Part shown: in pieces, positions 23,923-31,727 of the stretch
How the letters are laid out: every line of letters starts with the position of its first letter
How positions within the stretch are numbered: the stretch's first letter is position 1
Origin: Agromyces aurantiacus
Lineage (GTDB): Bacteria; Actinomycetota; Actinomycetes; Actinomycetales; Microbacteriaceae
NCBI RefSeq assembly: GCF_016907355.1
Contig: NZ_JAFBBW010000001.1
Location: 1,984,001-2,048,000, forward strand
Length of the DNA stretch: 64,000 nucleotides
Direction: 5' to 3'
Notes under the pieces: model-generated
The model's database searches: none
Seen by the model: the letters and a program-made list of their open reading frames with translations, nothing else
What the model was told of the DNA's origin: nothing
Made by a program: the position numbers and the translations under genes

Positions 23923-24572
23923 CGTGACTCCTCGTCTGGATGGTCGGTCGGTTCGCCGCGCACGAGCGGGAACGCGTTGATGTGGACCTGCACGGGCCGC
24001 GAGCCCGGCGAGGGCGTGCGCTTGTAGGCGCCGATGTACTTCTCGAGCACGGCGTCGATCTCGGTCACGAGCCCGTGCAGCTGCTCCGGCGTCAGCCGGA
24101 TGTTGATGGTGTCGGAGGTCGCGACGTCGAGCCAGTCGCGCCCGAAGACCTGGTCGCCGTCGGCGAGGAACTCGCGGAAGTTCTGCTCGCGGGAGCGGTA
24201 CCACTCGTCCTCGACGAGGCGGACCGCCAAGCGCTCGGCGCTGCCGGGCGGCAGGTCGCGCGCCTCGGGGATCGCGATGGAGCCCGGGCGCCGCTCCCAC
24301 CAGCGCTCGCGGCCCTTGCCGCGGCTCTCGTCCTCCTGCACGAGCCCGGAGCGCGCGAGCTGGCGGAGGTGGTAGCTCGTCGCTCCGCTCGTCTCGCCGA
24401 GGCGTTCGCCCAGCATGCTCGCCGTCAACGGGCCGTACGCGGACAGCTCATCGTAGATCCGGACGCGCAGCGGGTGGGCGAGGCTCTTGAGGCTCTCGGA
24501 GGGGAGGATGTGGTCGATCCCGGGGTGCCGGGTGCTGCTCGGCCAGGCTTCGAGGTCGTTGTCGTCGCTCAT
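23919..24572 (-). CDS. ArsR-type winged-helix transcriptional regulator
   Basis: 217 residues. The winged helix lies at about 30-95: SLAHPLRVRIYDELSAYGPLTAS, GETSGATSYHLRQLARSGLV as the recognition region, then the wing DESRGKGRERWWERR. No cysteine metal site is seen, so it is not a metal sensor of the classic kind. The C-terminal half (INIRLTPEQLHGLVTEIDAVLEKYI) resembles actinobacterial helix-turn-helix proteins placed beside major facilitator or stress genes. ATG 24572 lies 6 nt from a -10 box and has no ribosome binding site, so the mRNA is probably leaderless. Four TTGCAAAG repeats cover the promoter and point to autorepression. Confidence 0.85.
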   Translation of the reverse strand: MSDDNDLEAWPSSTRHPGIDHILPSESLKSLAHPLRVRIYDELSAYGPLTASMLGERLGETSGATSYHLRQLARSGLVQEDESRGKGRERWWERRPGSIAIPEARDLPPGSAERLAVRLVEDEWYRSREQNFREFLADGDQVFGRDWLDVATSDTINIRLTPEQLHGLVTEIDAVLEKYIGAYKRTPSPGSRPVQVHINAFPLVRGEPTDHPDEESR

Positions 24573-24621
24573 GTTGCAAAGATAGCGTTGCAAAGAAACC
24601 TTTGCAAGCGGTTCTTTGCAA
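24573..24621 (-). promoter_or_regulatory. Leaderless promoter with four-site symmetrical operator
   Basis: On the minus strand TTGCAA (24607-24602), a 17-bp spacer and TATCTT (24584-24579) form the promoter, and ATG begins 6 nt later. TTGCAAAG lies at 24574 and 24588, and its complement CTTTGCAA at 24600 and 24614. Both same-direction pairs are spaced by exactly 14 bp, and the inner pair forms a perfect inverted repeat with a 4-bp spacer. The sites cover both promoter hexamers. Confidence 0.75.
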
Positions 24622-24640
24622 CAGGTTCTTTGGGAGGCGT

Positions 24641-25519
24641 TCAGGTGCGCAAGTGGCGCAGCACCGCGTCGGCGAGCATGTCAGCCGAACCGTCCGCCAT
24701 CCCGAGGTACAGGATGGGTTCGATGAGCTCGAGCTCGAGCACGCGGAGTCGCCCGGCGAACCGCACGACGTCGATCCGGGCGTAGTCGAGCTCGAAGGGC
24801 AGGCGCGCGGCGAGCTCGCGGATCTCCATAAGGTCGCTCTCGGTAGGAGTGTGCCGCTCGATCGTGCCGCCGTAGATCCCGTGTGCTCGGAAGTCGCCCT
24901 CGGCCGGGCGCTTGCGCAGCGCGTGACTCACCTCGCCGCCGATCACGGCGAAGGAGTACTCGCCCTCGTCGAGCACCGCCGGGGCGAAGGGCTGCACGAA
25001 CACGGGGCCGCTCGTCGAGGCGAGGTGGTCGACCAGCCGCGAGGCGCGCAGCCGGACGACGCCGGCCCCGCCGACGCCGACGGTCGGCTTGACCACCAGT
25101 TCGTCCCATCCCGCCGCCGCCACAGCGCGTGCGACGGCGGCCCGCTCGACGGACGACGCGCGGATGACCGGCACGACGGGCACTCCCATTTCCGCGAGGT
25201 CCACGAGGTAGTGCTTGTCGCTGTTCCAGCGAACGGCATCGATCGGGTTGCGGACGCGACAGCCGCGGGCCTCGATCGCCTCGAGGGCGGCCAGGAACTC
25301 GGGCAGCCGGTCGACGTAGTCCCACGTGCTGCGCAGCACGGCGAGGTCGAACGCCGCCCAGTCGGCGTCATCCGACCATGCCAGGGGCACCGCATCGACG
25401 CCGCGGCGGCCCAGCGCCGCGATGAGGAGCCGGTCGTCCTCGAACAGGGCGTCGACGTCCGGGATCTCCCACGTCACGAATCGCGGAAGTCGTTCGCAGC
25501 GGAGCACGGCGACGCGCAT
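24641..25519 (-). CDS. ATP-grasp domain protein
   Basis: 292 residues. The N-terminal preATP-grasp fold (VAVLRCERLP to about residue 100, with LRSTWDYVDRLPEFL) is followed by the ATP-grasp domain: NSDKHYLVDLAEMGVPVVP, the ATP-binding ELVVKPTVGVGGAGVVRL, VFVQPFAPAVLDEGEYSFAVI, and DYARIDVVRF with ELELIEPILYLG holding the metal-binding Glu. It resembles RimK-like ligases related to cycloserine and prokaryotic glutathione-type enzymes, which join a carboxylate to an amine; the substrates are unknown. It starts 13 nt after the Lrp gene and is probably cotranscribed with it. Confidence 0.85.
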   Translation of the reverse strand: MRVAVLRCERLPRFVTWEIPDVDALFEDDRLLIAALGRRGVDAVPLAWSDDADWAAFDLAVLRSTWDYVDRLPEFLAALEAIEARGCRVRNPIDAVRWNSDKHYLVDLAEMGVPVVPVIRASSVERAAVARAVAAAGWDELVVKPTVGVGGAGVVRLRASRLVDHLASTSGPVFVQPFAPAVLDEGEYSFAVIGGEVSHALRKRPAEGDFRAHGIYGGTIERHTPTESDLMEIRELAARLPFELDYARIDVVRFAGRLRVLELELIEPILYLGMADGSADMLADAVLRHLRT

Positions 25520-25532
25520 GGCGGTGCATTCC

Positions 25533-25991
25533 TCAGCGCATCAGCAGCGGCGCGAGCCGGAAGGGGATCAGCTCGCCCATCGCGAGCGAGGTCTCGGTGC
25601 GTTCGACCCCGTCGATCGCGAGGATCTCCTCGTCGATGCGGAACAGGTCGTGCGCGTCGCGGCACACCACGCGCACGAGCAGGTCGATCTGGCCGGAGAG
25701 GCCGTGGGCCTGGATCACCTCGGGGATCTCGGCGAGGGCGCGCACGACCTCGGCGAGGACCTTCTGGCGGGCGTGCACGGCCACGAACGCCTCGAGGGGG
25801 TACCCGAGCGGGGTGGGATCGATGCTGCGCTCGAAGGAGAGGAACGCGCCCGCGGCGTCCAGCCGCGACATCCGGGCCTGCACGGTGTTCCGGCTCATCC
25901 GGAGCCGCTCGGCCAGTGCCACCACGGTCGCGCGCGGGTCCTCGGAGAGCGCCCGCAGCAGCGCGCGGTCCACCGCGTCGTAGCCGTCCAT
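25533..25991 (-). CDS. Lrp/AsnC family regulator, probable controller of the bkd operon
   Basis: 152 residues, the family's standard size. The N-terminal helix-turn-helix lies at 5-60 (DRALLRALSEDPRATVVALAERLRMSRNTVQARMSRL) and the C-terminal RAM ligand domain at 65-150 (GYPLEAFVAVHA, IQAHGLSGQIDLLVRVV). Such proteins respond to amino acids. The gene is divergent from the branched-chain keto acid dehydrogenase operon, the classic place of a BkdR activator, so leucine, isoleucine or valine is the likely ligand. TAACGT at 26005-26000 lies 8 nt before ATG 25991, which suggests a leaderless mRNA. Confidence 0.88.
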   Translation of the reverse strand: MDGYDAVDRALLRALSEDPRATVVALAERLRMSRNTVQARMSRLDAAGAFLSFERSIDPTPLGYPLEAFVAVHARQKVLAEVVRALAEIPEVIQAHGLSGQIDLLVRVVCRDAHDLFRIDEEILAIDGVERTETSLAMGELIPFRLAPLLMR

Positions 25992-26058
25992 AGCGCCACA
26001 CGTTAGCACCGTCGAAGCCGCCTGCACCATGCAATGTGCGCAACGCGTCCGTGTCTGC

Positions 26059-26087
26059 TTGAGCCGATTGCCAGATCGTCGTACGCT
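26059..26087 (+). promoter_or_regulatory. Promoter of the bkd operon
   Basis: TTGAGC (26059-26064), 17 bp, TACGCT (26082-26087). The transcript would start near 26094 and carry GGAGG before ATG 26159. The 167-bp gap shared with the Lrp gene gives room for regulator binding; GCAATGTGCGCAAC at 26032-26045 is a loosely symmetrical candidate site. Confidence 0.5.
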
Positions 26088-26158
26088 GCCGATATCCGGC
26101 ATCGGCGCCGGGTGCGAGGCTGCCCACGACGCGGCCGAGCCGACACGGAGGTTCGAAC

Positions 26159-27286
26159 ATGACCCCTTCCGACCGAGAGGCGACCGGGCTGCTCACCCGC
26201 CCAGACGACCTCGTCCAGCTCCTCGACCAGTCCGGCATCCGGCACGCGAACCCCGAGTTCGACCGCTGGATCGCCGACGTCGACACCGACGCGCTGATCG
26301 CCCTCCATCGCGACATGGCCGTGGTGCGCCGACTCGATGCCGAGGCCACCGCGCTGCAGCGCCAGGGCGAGCTCGCCCTCTGGCCGCCGCTCGCGGGGCA
26401 GGAGGCCGCGCAGATCGGCTCGGCGCGCGCGCTGCACGACGACGACTTCGTGTTCTCGAGCTACCGCGAGCACGCCATCGCGTGGCTGCGCGGCGTGCAG
26501 CCCCACGAGCTGCTGAGCGTCTGGCGCGGCGCCGCGCCGTCCGGGTGGAACCCCTTCGACAAGGGGATGGCGATCCCGCAGATCATCATCGGCGCGCAGG
26601 CGCTGCACGCGGTCGGCTGGGCCATGGGCGCGAAGTGGGAAGGCTCCGACGCCGCCTCGATCGCGTACTTCGGCGACGGCGCCACGAGCGAGGGCGATGT
26701 CAACGAGGCCTTCGTGTTCGCGGCGAGCTTCGGCGCACCCACGGTCTTCTTCTGCCAGAACAACGGCTGGGCGATCTCCGAACCGGTCGGCCTGCAGTCC
26801 AACCAGCCGCTCGCGCGGCGTGCCGACGGCTTCGGCATGCCCGGCATCCGCGTCGACGGCAACGACGTGCTCGCGGTGCTCGCGGTCACCCGCTGGGCGC
26901 TCGACCGTGCGCGCCGCGGCGAGGGGCCGTCGCTCATCGAGGCCGTCACCTACCGCATGGGACCGCACACCACCGCCGACGACCCCAAGCGCTACCGCAC
27001 CGACGACGACCTCGCGACCTGGCGCGAGCGCGACCCGATCGCGCGCGTGCACGCCCTGCTCGAGGCATCCGGCGCCGACATGGAGGCCGTCGACGCCGAC
27101 GTGAAGACGGCCGCCGACCGCGCCGCCGCCGAGCTGCGCGCCGGCATCACCGCGATCCCCGACCCCGAGCCCATGAGCGTGTTCGACCACGTCTACGCCG
27201 AGCCCAACAGCCACCTCGAGCGGCAGAAGGAGCGGTACGCCTGGTACCTCGCCATGTTCGGCGACGAGGACGGAGGCGCCCGATGA
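26159..27286 (+). CDS. bkdA: Branched-chain 2-oxo acid dehydrogenase E1, alpha subunit
   Basis: Thiamine diphosphate-dependent decarboxylase subunit of the keto acid dehydrogenase complex, 375 residues. The cofactor motif runs from YFGDGATSEGDVNEAF to FCQNNGWAIS (about residues 165-205), and the phosphorylation-loop-like TYRMGPHTTADDP is present. Upstream LARPPLAGQEAAQIGSA-type sequence (LWPPLAGQEAAQIGSARAL) fits the E1 alpha family. GGAGG lies before ATG 26159. The neighbouring leucine-catabolism genes and the Lrp regulator favour branched-chain substrates over pyruvate; sequence alone cannot fully exclude pyruvate. Confidence 0.88.
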   Translation: MTPSDREATGLLTRPDDLVQLLDQSGIRHANPEFDRWIADVDTDALIALHRDMAVVRRLDAEATALQRQGELALWPPLAGQEAAQIGSARALHDDDFVFSSYREHAIAWLRGVQPHELLSVWRGAAPSGWNPFDKGMAIPQIIIGAQALHAVGWAMGAKWEGSDAASIAYFGDGATSEGDVNEAFVFAASFGAPTVFFCQNNGWAISEPVGLQSNQPLARRADGFGMPGIRVDGNDVLAVLAVTRWALDRARRGEGPSLIEAVTYRMGPHTTADDPKRYRTDDDLATWRERDPIARVHALLEASGADMEAVDADVKTAADRAAAELRAGITAIPDPEPMSVFDHVYAEPNSHLERQKERYAWYLAMFGDEDGGAR

Positions 27287-28293
27287 CGACCATCACCTTC
27301 GGCAAGGCCATCAACGAGGGGCTTCGCCGCGCCCTCGCCGACGACGACAAGGTCGTCCTGCTCGGCGAGGACATCGGCACGCTCGGCGGCGTGTTCCGCA
27401 TCACCGACGGGCTCAAGGCCGAGTTCGGCGAGCACCGCGTGGTCGACACGCCGCTCTCCGAGGCCGGCATCGTCGGCACGGCCGTCGGCCTCGCATACCG
27501 CGGCTTCCGCCCGGTCGTCGAGATCCAGTTCGACGGGTTCGTCTACCCGGCGTTCGACCAGATCGTGGCGCAGGTGGCCAAGCTGCACTACCGCTCGCGC
27601 GGCGCCGTGCGCATGCCGCTCGTCATCCGCATCCCGTTCGGCGGTGGCATCGGCGCGGCCGAGCACCACTCCGAGTCGCCCGAGGCGTACTTCACGCACA
27701 CCGCCGGCCTGCGCGTCATCGCGTGCTCGAACCCCGCCGACGCGTACGTCATGATCCGCCAGGCGATCGCGAGCGACGACCCCGTGGTCTTCCTCGAGCC
27801 CAAGCGCCGGTACCACGTCAAGGGCGAGGTCGACCTCGACGCCAACCTCGCCGACGCACGGCCCATGGGCGTGGCCACCGTCGTCGCCCCGGGTCGCGAC
27901 GTGACGCTCGTCACCTACGGCGCGCTCGTGCAGACCGCGAGGGATGCCGCGACCGCCGCCGCGGAGGAGGGCGTGTCGATCGAGGTCATCGACCTGCGCT
28001 CGCTCGCGCCCGTCGACTACTCCACCATCGAGGCGTCGGTGCGGCGCACCGGCCGGCTCGTCGTCGCCCACGAGGCGGGCGAGCAGGGCGGCGTGGGCGC
28101 CGAGATCGCCGCGTCGATCACCGAGCGCTGCTTCGAGTTCCTCGAGGCCGCGCCCGTGCGCGTGACCGGGCACGACATCCCGTACCCGCCGGCGAAGCTC
28201 GAGCAGTACCACCTGCCCGACCTCGACCGCATCCTCGACGGGGTCGACCGCGCGATGGGCCGCCCGAACTCGCTGAGCGAGGTGGAGGCGTGA
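27283..28293 (+). CDS. bkdB: Branched-chain 2-oxo acid dehydrogenase E1, beta subunit
   Basis: 336 residues; forms the alpha2beta2 E1 with the previous product. Family blocks: FGKAINEGLRRALADDDKVVLLGEDIG, VDTPLSEAGIVGTAVGLAYRG, RIPFGGGIGAAEHHSESPEAYF (active-site His pair near residue 130) and IEVIDLRSLAPVD. ATG 27283 overlaps the alpha stop codon (ATGA), so the subunits are made in step. Confidence 0.92.
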   Translation: MTTITFGKAINEGLRRALADDDKVVLLGEDIGTLGGVFRITDGLKAEFGEHRVVDTPLSEAGIVGTAVGLAYRGFRPVVEIQFDGFVYPAFDQIVAQVAKLHYRSRGAVRMPLVIRIPFGGGIGAAEHHSESPEAYFTHTAGLRVIACSNPADAYVMIRQAIASDDPVVFLEPKRRYHVKGEVDLDANLADARPMGVATVVAPGRDVTLVTYGALVQTARDAATAAAEEGVSIEVIDLRSLAPVDYSTIEASVRRTGRLVVAHEAGEQGGVGAEIAASITERCFEFLEAAPVRVTGHDIPYPPAKLEQYHLPDLDRILDGVDRAMGRPNSLSEVEA

Positions 28294-28295
28294 GC

Positions 28296-29729
28296 ATGAT
28301 CCGCGACTTCGCACTGCCCGACCTCGGTGAGGGGCTCACCGAGTCCGAGATCGTCGCGTGGCGCGTCAAGGTCGGCGACCACGTCGAGCTCAACCAGATC
28401 ATCGCCGACGTCGAGACCGCCAAGGCGGTGGTCGAACTGCCGTCGCCGTTCGAGGGCACGGTCACGGCGCTGCACGCGGCCGAAGGCGAGACCGTCAACG
28501 TCGGCGAGAAGCTGTTCTCGTGCGACACCGGTGAGGGGGCCGGCGCGGAGGCCGCGGCACCCGCGCAGGAGGCCGCCGCGGCGGTCGCGTCGACGGCCGT
28601 CGCGTCGCCCGCCCCGGCGACGGCCGAGGTCGAGACTCGCGAACCGACGCTCGTCGGCTACGGTGCCGGCGCCGAGCGGGGCCCCAAGCGGCGCGCTCGT
28701 CGCCTCGGCGGGGGAGCGGCGGCGCTCGCGGCCGATCTCGTCCCGGCGCCGCCCGAGCACGACCGCCTGGAGCCCGACACGGCGACGCACGCCGTGAACG
28801 GCCTGCACGACGGCGACGAGCGGCCCGAGCGCCCGCGGTCCACGCCGCCCGTGCGCAAGCTCGCGCGCGACCTCGGCGTCGACCTCGAGCACGTGGTCGG
28901 CACGGGCGAGCGCGGACTCATCACCCGGGCCGACGTCGAGGCCGCGGCATCCGGAACCGGGATGCGCGCGGAGGAGCACGCGACGGTCCAGGCGGTGGCC
29001 GGCCGTTCCGAGACCCCGACCGCCGCGACGACCGAGACGCGCATCCCGATCAAGGGCGTGCGCAAGCACACCGCGGCGGCCATGGTGCGCAGCGCCTTCA
29101 CGGCGCCGCATGTCACCGAGTTCCTCACGGTCGACGTGACCGCCACGATGGAACTCCTCGCGGCCATCCGCGAGGACCGCGCGTACGCCGGGCATCGCGT
29201 GACCCCGCTCGCGGTCGTCGCGAAGGCGCTGTGCATCGCGGCGACCCGCACGCCCGAGGTGAACTCGCGCTGGGAGGAGGGCGCGCAGGAGATCGTGCGC
29301 TTCGGCCACGTCAACCTCGGCATCGCCGCGGCGACCGAGCGGGGCCTCGTGGTGCCGAACATCAAGGGCGCCGAGGGCATGACGCTCATCGAGCTCGCCG
29401 ACGCGATCGCCGCGCTCGCCGACACGGCCCGCGCCGGACGCACCGCGCCCGGCGACCTCTCGGGCGGCACGATCTCGATCACGAACATCGGCGTGTTCGG
29501 CATCGACGCCGGCACGCCCATCCTGAACCCCGGCGAGGCGGCGATCCTCGCAATGGGCGCCGTGCGGCGCACGCCGTGGGAGCATCGGGGCGAGATCGCG
29601 CTGCGCGACGTCATGACGCTCTCGCTCTCGTTCGACCACCGGCTGGTCGACGGCGAGCAGGGGTCGCGATTCCTCGCCGACATCGGCCGCATCCTGCGCG
29701 ATCCGGGCCTGGCGCTGACCATGGCCTGA
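28296..29729 (+). CDS. bkdC: Dihydrolipoamide acyltransferase (E2) of the bkd complex
   Basis: 477 residues in three parts. The lipoyl domain (1-80) carries the lipoylated Lys 43 in VETAKAVVELPSPF; an Ala/Pro/Glu linker follows; the peripheral-subunit-binding domain is at about 178-215 (PPVRKLARDLGVDLEHVVGTG); the CAT catalytic domain fills the rest, with SFDHRLVDGEQGS holding the catalytic His and Asp near the C-terminus. GGAGG at 28284-28288 is best spaced for ATG 28296; GTG 28290 overlaps the beta stop and is the alternative. No E3 gene lies nearby, so the complex must borrow a lipoamide dehydrogenase coded elsewhere. A hairpin ends the operon. Confidence 0.92.
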   Translation: MIRDFALPDLGEGLTESEIVAWRVKVGDHVELNQIIADVETAKAVVELPSPFEGTVTALHAAEGETVNVGEKLFSCDTGEGAGAEAAAPAQEAAAAVASTAVASPAPATAEVETREPTLVGYGAGAERGPKRRARRLGGGAAALAADLVPAPPEHDRLEPDTATHAVNGLHDGDERPERPRSTPPVRKLARDLGVDLEHVVGTGERGLITRADVEAAASGTGMRAEEHATVQAVAGRSETPTAATTETRIPIKGVRKHTAAAMVRSAFTAPHVTEFLTVDVTATMELLAAIREDRAYAGHRVTPLAVVAKALCIAATRTPEVNSRWEEGAQEIVRFGHVNLGIAAATERGLVVPNIKGAEGMTLIELADAIAALADTARAGRTAPGDLSGGTISITNIGVFGIDAGTPILNPGEAAILAMGAVRRTPWEHRGEIALRDVMTLSLSFDHRLVDGEQGSRFLADIGRILRDPGLALTMA

Positions 29730-29750
29730 TCGCGCGTACGCCGAGGGCGC

Positions 29751-29785
29751 GGGTCGCCGGAATTCGTGGAGGATTCCGGCGATCC
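29751..29785 (+). terminator. Terminator of the bkd operon
   Basis: Arms 29751-29763 and 29773-29785 form a 13-bp stem with one G-U pair (core TCGCCGGAAT/ATTCCGGCGA) and a 9-nt loop, 22 nt after the E2 stop. Confidence 0.7.
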
Positions 29786-29830
29786 GCGTCCGGCGGCGGT
29801 ATTCGCGCGCGCGTGCGCGAAGATGGTGGC

Positions 29831-30139
29831 ATGGACGAGCGCACGCCGCTCTCGCGCGACGACGTCGCGGCAGAACTCGAGGGATCGGGATTCCGCCACG
29901 ACGGCGAACGGCTGACGGCGGAATTCCGGACGGCCGATTTCTCGAGCGCGGTGCGCCTGCTCGACGCCGTGGCGGAAGAGGCGGATGCCGCGAATCACCA
30001 TCCCGATGTGCGACTCGGATGGGGCCGTATCGAATTCGAACTCGCGTCGCACGACGTCGGCGCGGTCACGGGGCGCGATGTCAGGCTCGCACGGCGTATC
30101 CGCGCGCTCGCCGATCAATTCGGCGCGCGCCCGGCGTGA
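29831..30139 (+). CDS. 4a-hydroxytetrahydrobiopterin dehydratase (PCD/DCoH)
   Basis: 102 residues, the family's size. The enzyme dehydrates 4a-hydroxypterins and so recycles the pterin cofactor of aromatic amino acid hydroxylases; in bacteria without such hydroxylases its role is unclear. The active-site block is AEEADAANHHPDVRLGWGRIEFELASHD with the paired His near residues 57-58. Codon use is unusual for the window: AAT, ATT, GAA, TTT and GAT are frequent, and GAATTC-like strings occur, which fits the A/T-richer island around lsr2. No hydroxylase gene is near. Confidence 0.9.
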   Translation: MDERTPLSRDDVAAELEGSGFRHDGERLTAEFRTADFSSAVRLLDAVAEEADAANHHPDVRLGWGRIEFELASHDVGAVTGRDVRLARRIRALADQFGARPA

Positions 30140-30296
30140 TATCCCGCCGGGTATTCCCCAGGCGTTTCCGGACGGAATTCTCCACAATTCGATCGCGCCG
30201 ATTCACGCGCGTGAATTCGAAAGCGAATATGCTCGATTCCCGACAGGTACCCCTGCCCTGAATTCAGCGGCGAATGCCGCAGATCGGACGTGTGAA
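30140..30296 (+). promoter_or_regulatory. A/T-rich lsr2 leader with 16-bp palindrome
   Basis: The 157-bp gap is clearly richer in A and T than its surroundings, with repeated GAATTC, AATTCG and GAAT strings. ATTCACGCGCGTGAAT at 30201-30216 is a perfect palindrome, and TATGCT at 30228-30233 is a plausible -10. It would suit binding by Lsr2 itself and negative feedback. Confidence 0.5.
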
Positions 30297-30629
30297 ATGG
30301 CCAAGCGTGTTGTCGAGACCCTCGTCGACGATATCGACGGATCCGACGCCGACCGCACCATCTCCTTCTCGATCGACGGAACCCAGTACTCGATCGATCT
30401 CTCGAGCGCCAATGCGGAGAAGTTCGAGGCGGCCGTCGCGCCGTATGTCGCGGCCGCCCGCAAGACGTCCTCGTCCCGGGCGACCGGCACGGGTCGAGCC
30501 CGCCGGGCAGGCGCCTCGACGGGCGGCGACACCAAGGACGCCCGGGAATGGCTCCGCGAGAACGGCCACCAGGTCTCCGACCGTGGTCGCGTGCCCGCCC
30601 CGCTCATGGAGCTCTACCGCAACCGCTGA
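30297..30629 (+). CDS. lsr2: Lsr2 nucleoid-associated xenogeneic silencer
   Basis: 110-residue actinobacterial counterpart of H-NS, which bridges DNA and silences A/T-rich foreign genes. The N-terminal oligomerisation domain (AKRVVETLVDDIDGSDADRT, FSIDGTQYSIDLS) and the C-terminal DNA-binding domain (DAREWLRENGHQVSDRGRVP) with its AT-hook-like RGR are complete. ATG 30297 starts at the canonical MAKR. Many actinobacteria carry a second lsr2 elsewhere, and I cannot tell whether this is the main copy. Confidence 0.96.
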   Translation: MAKRVVETLVDDIDGSDADRTISFSIDGTQYSIDLSSANAEKFEAAVAPYVAAARKTSSSRATGTGRARRAGASTGGDTKDAREWLRENGHQVSDRGRVPAPLMELYRNR

Positions 30630-30636
30630 GCCGCGG

Positions 30637-31122
30637 TCAGCGCAGCTCGAACTCGATCTCGTCGATCTCGGCTCGGCGCGCGTTCGCGTAGCCGCGATCG
30701 CGCCCGACCTCGACGAAGCCCAGCTTGCCGAGCACGGCGACGGAGGCCGCGTTGTCGGCGGCCGCACGCGCGCGCACGGGGCGCGGTTGCGAATCCAGGA
30801 ACAGCCGCACGGCGCGCGTGGCGATGCCGCGCCCCCATTCGGATCGGTCGATCCAGTACGTGATCTCGGGCTGGCGGCTCTCCGCGTCGATCCAGCGGGA
30901 GACGCTCCCGACGATCCGGCCGTCGCAGCGCACGGTGCGCGAGTCGACGTCCTCGCGGGCGAACAGCCGTCGCCAGTGCGCGTCGAAGGCCGCCCGGTCC
31001 GACGGGTCCTCCGGCGTGAAGGCGGCCATGCGGTTGGCCTCGGGATCGAGTTGGATGCGGAACAGCTCGTCGAGATCGTCCGCGCGGGTCGCGCGCAGGG
31101 TCACGACGTGAGGCTCGACCAT
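30637..31122 (-). CDS. GNAT family N-acetyltransferase
   Basis: 161 residues of the RimJ/RimL-like GNAT group: VTLRATRADDLDELFRIQLDPEANRMAAF at the start, ITYWIDRSEWGRGIATRAVRLFL with the acetyl-CoA pyrophosphate loop (about residues 93-115), then AADNAASVAVLGKLGFVEVGRDRGYAN. Acceptor unknown. It begins inside the end of the TetR gene (22-nt overlap), so it is translated as the second gene of a TetR-GNAT operon and may be its regulatory target. It is convergent with lsr2, 7 nt apart. Confidence 0.87.
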   Translation of the reverse strand: MVEPHVVTLRATRADDLDELFRIQLDPEANRMAAFTPEDPSDRAAFDAHWRRLFAREDVDSRTVRCDGRIVGSVSRWIDAESRQPEITYWIDRSEWGRGIATRAVRLFLDSQPRPVRARAAADNAASVAVLGKLGFVEVGRDRGYANARRAEIDEIEFELR

Positions 31123-31697
31123 GCCATGTCCTCCAGGATGCTGCGGACCACCCTGTCCGCGGGTCGGCGCCCATGGGTGCGGGCGCTGTGGGGGGTGGAG
31201 TTGATCAGTCCGAAGGCCGCGTGGGCCCGGATGCGCAACTCGGGTTCGGCCCGGTCGGGCCTGAGGCGGGCGAGCACGCCCACCCACAGTTCGACGTACT
31301 CGCGCTGCAGGCGGCGGACCTCATGTGCGTCGGCCTCGTCGAGGCTCGTGAGGTCGCGGTCCTGCACGCGGATGACGTCGGCGTTCGCGAGGGCGAAGTC
31401 GACGTGGAAGCGGATGAGGGCCTTCAGGGCACCGGCCGGGTCGCCGGCATCCGCCACGGTGCGTCGGCCGCCCTCGAGCAGGCCCTCGCTCGCGTCGTGG
31501 AGGATCGCCGCGAGGACCGCCGACTTGCCGGGGAAGTGCCGGTACACGGCGGGTCCCGAGACCCCCGCGGCCTGCCCCAGTTCCTCGAGCGTGACGCCCG
31601 CGTAGCCACGGTCGGCGAACAGGCGCGCGGCGGCGGCCAGCAGCGCGGCGCGGCGGTCGGCCTTGGCGCGGCCGCGCTCGGTGAGCGTGTCGCTCAG
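31101..31697 (-). CDS. TetR family regulator, probable CTG start
   Basis: 198 residues from CTG 31697. Reading in frame upstream of the GTG at 31547 gives a full TetR helix-turn-helix: LTERGRAKADRRAALLAAAA, LFADRGYAGVTLEELGQAAG and VSGPAVYRHFPGKSAVL. Starting at 31547 would cut the recognition helix, so it cannot be right. The frame is closed by TAG at 31733-31731 with no ATG, GTG or TTG between, and CTG at 31697 lies 6 nt after GGGAGG (31709-31704), in good position; equivalent proteins commonly begin at this Ser-Asp. The C-terminal ligand domain is ordinary. A palindrome in its promoter suggests autorepression. Confidence 0.8.
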   Translation of the reverse strand: MSDTLTERGRAKADRRAALLAAAARLFADRGYAGVTLEELGQAAGVSGPAVYRHFPGKSAVLAAILHDASEGLLEGGRRTVADAGDPAGALKALIRFHVDFALANADVIRVQDRDLTSLDEADAHEVRRLQREYVELWVGVLARLRPDRAEPELRIRAHAAFGLINSTPHSARTHGRRPADRVVRSILEDMAWSSLTS

Positions 31698-31727
31698 GGT
31701 GCACCTCCCGGGGCATTCGGTGAATGC

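Noticed and set aside
31101-31547. TetR gene starting at GTG 31547
   Set aside because: It would lack the first helices and part of the DNA-reading domain that are coded in frame just upstream.
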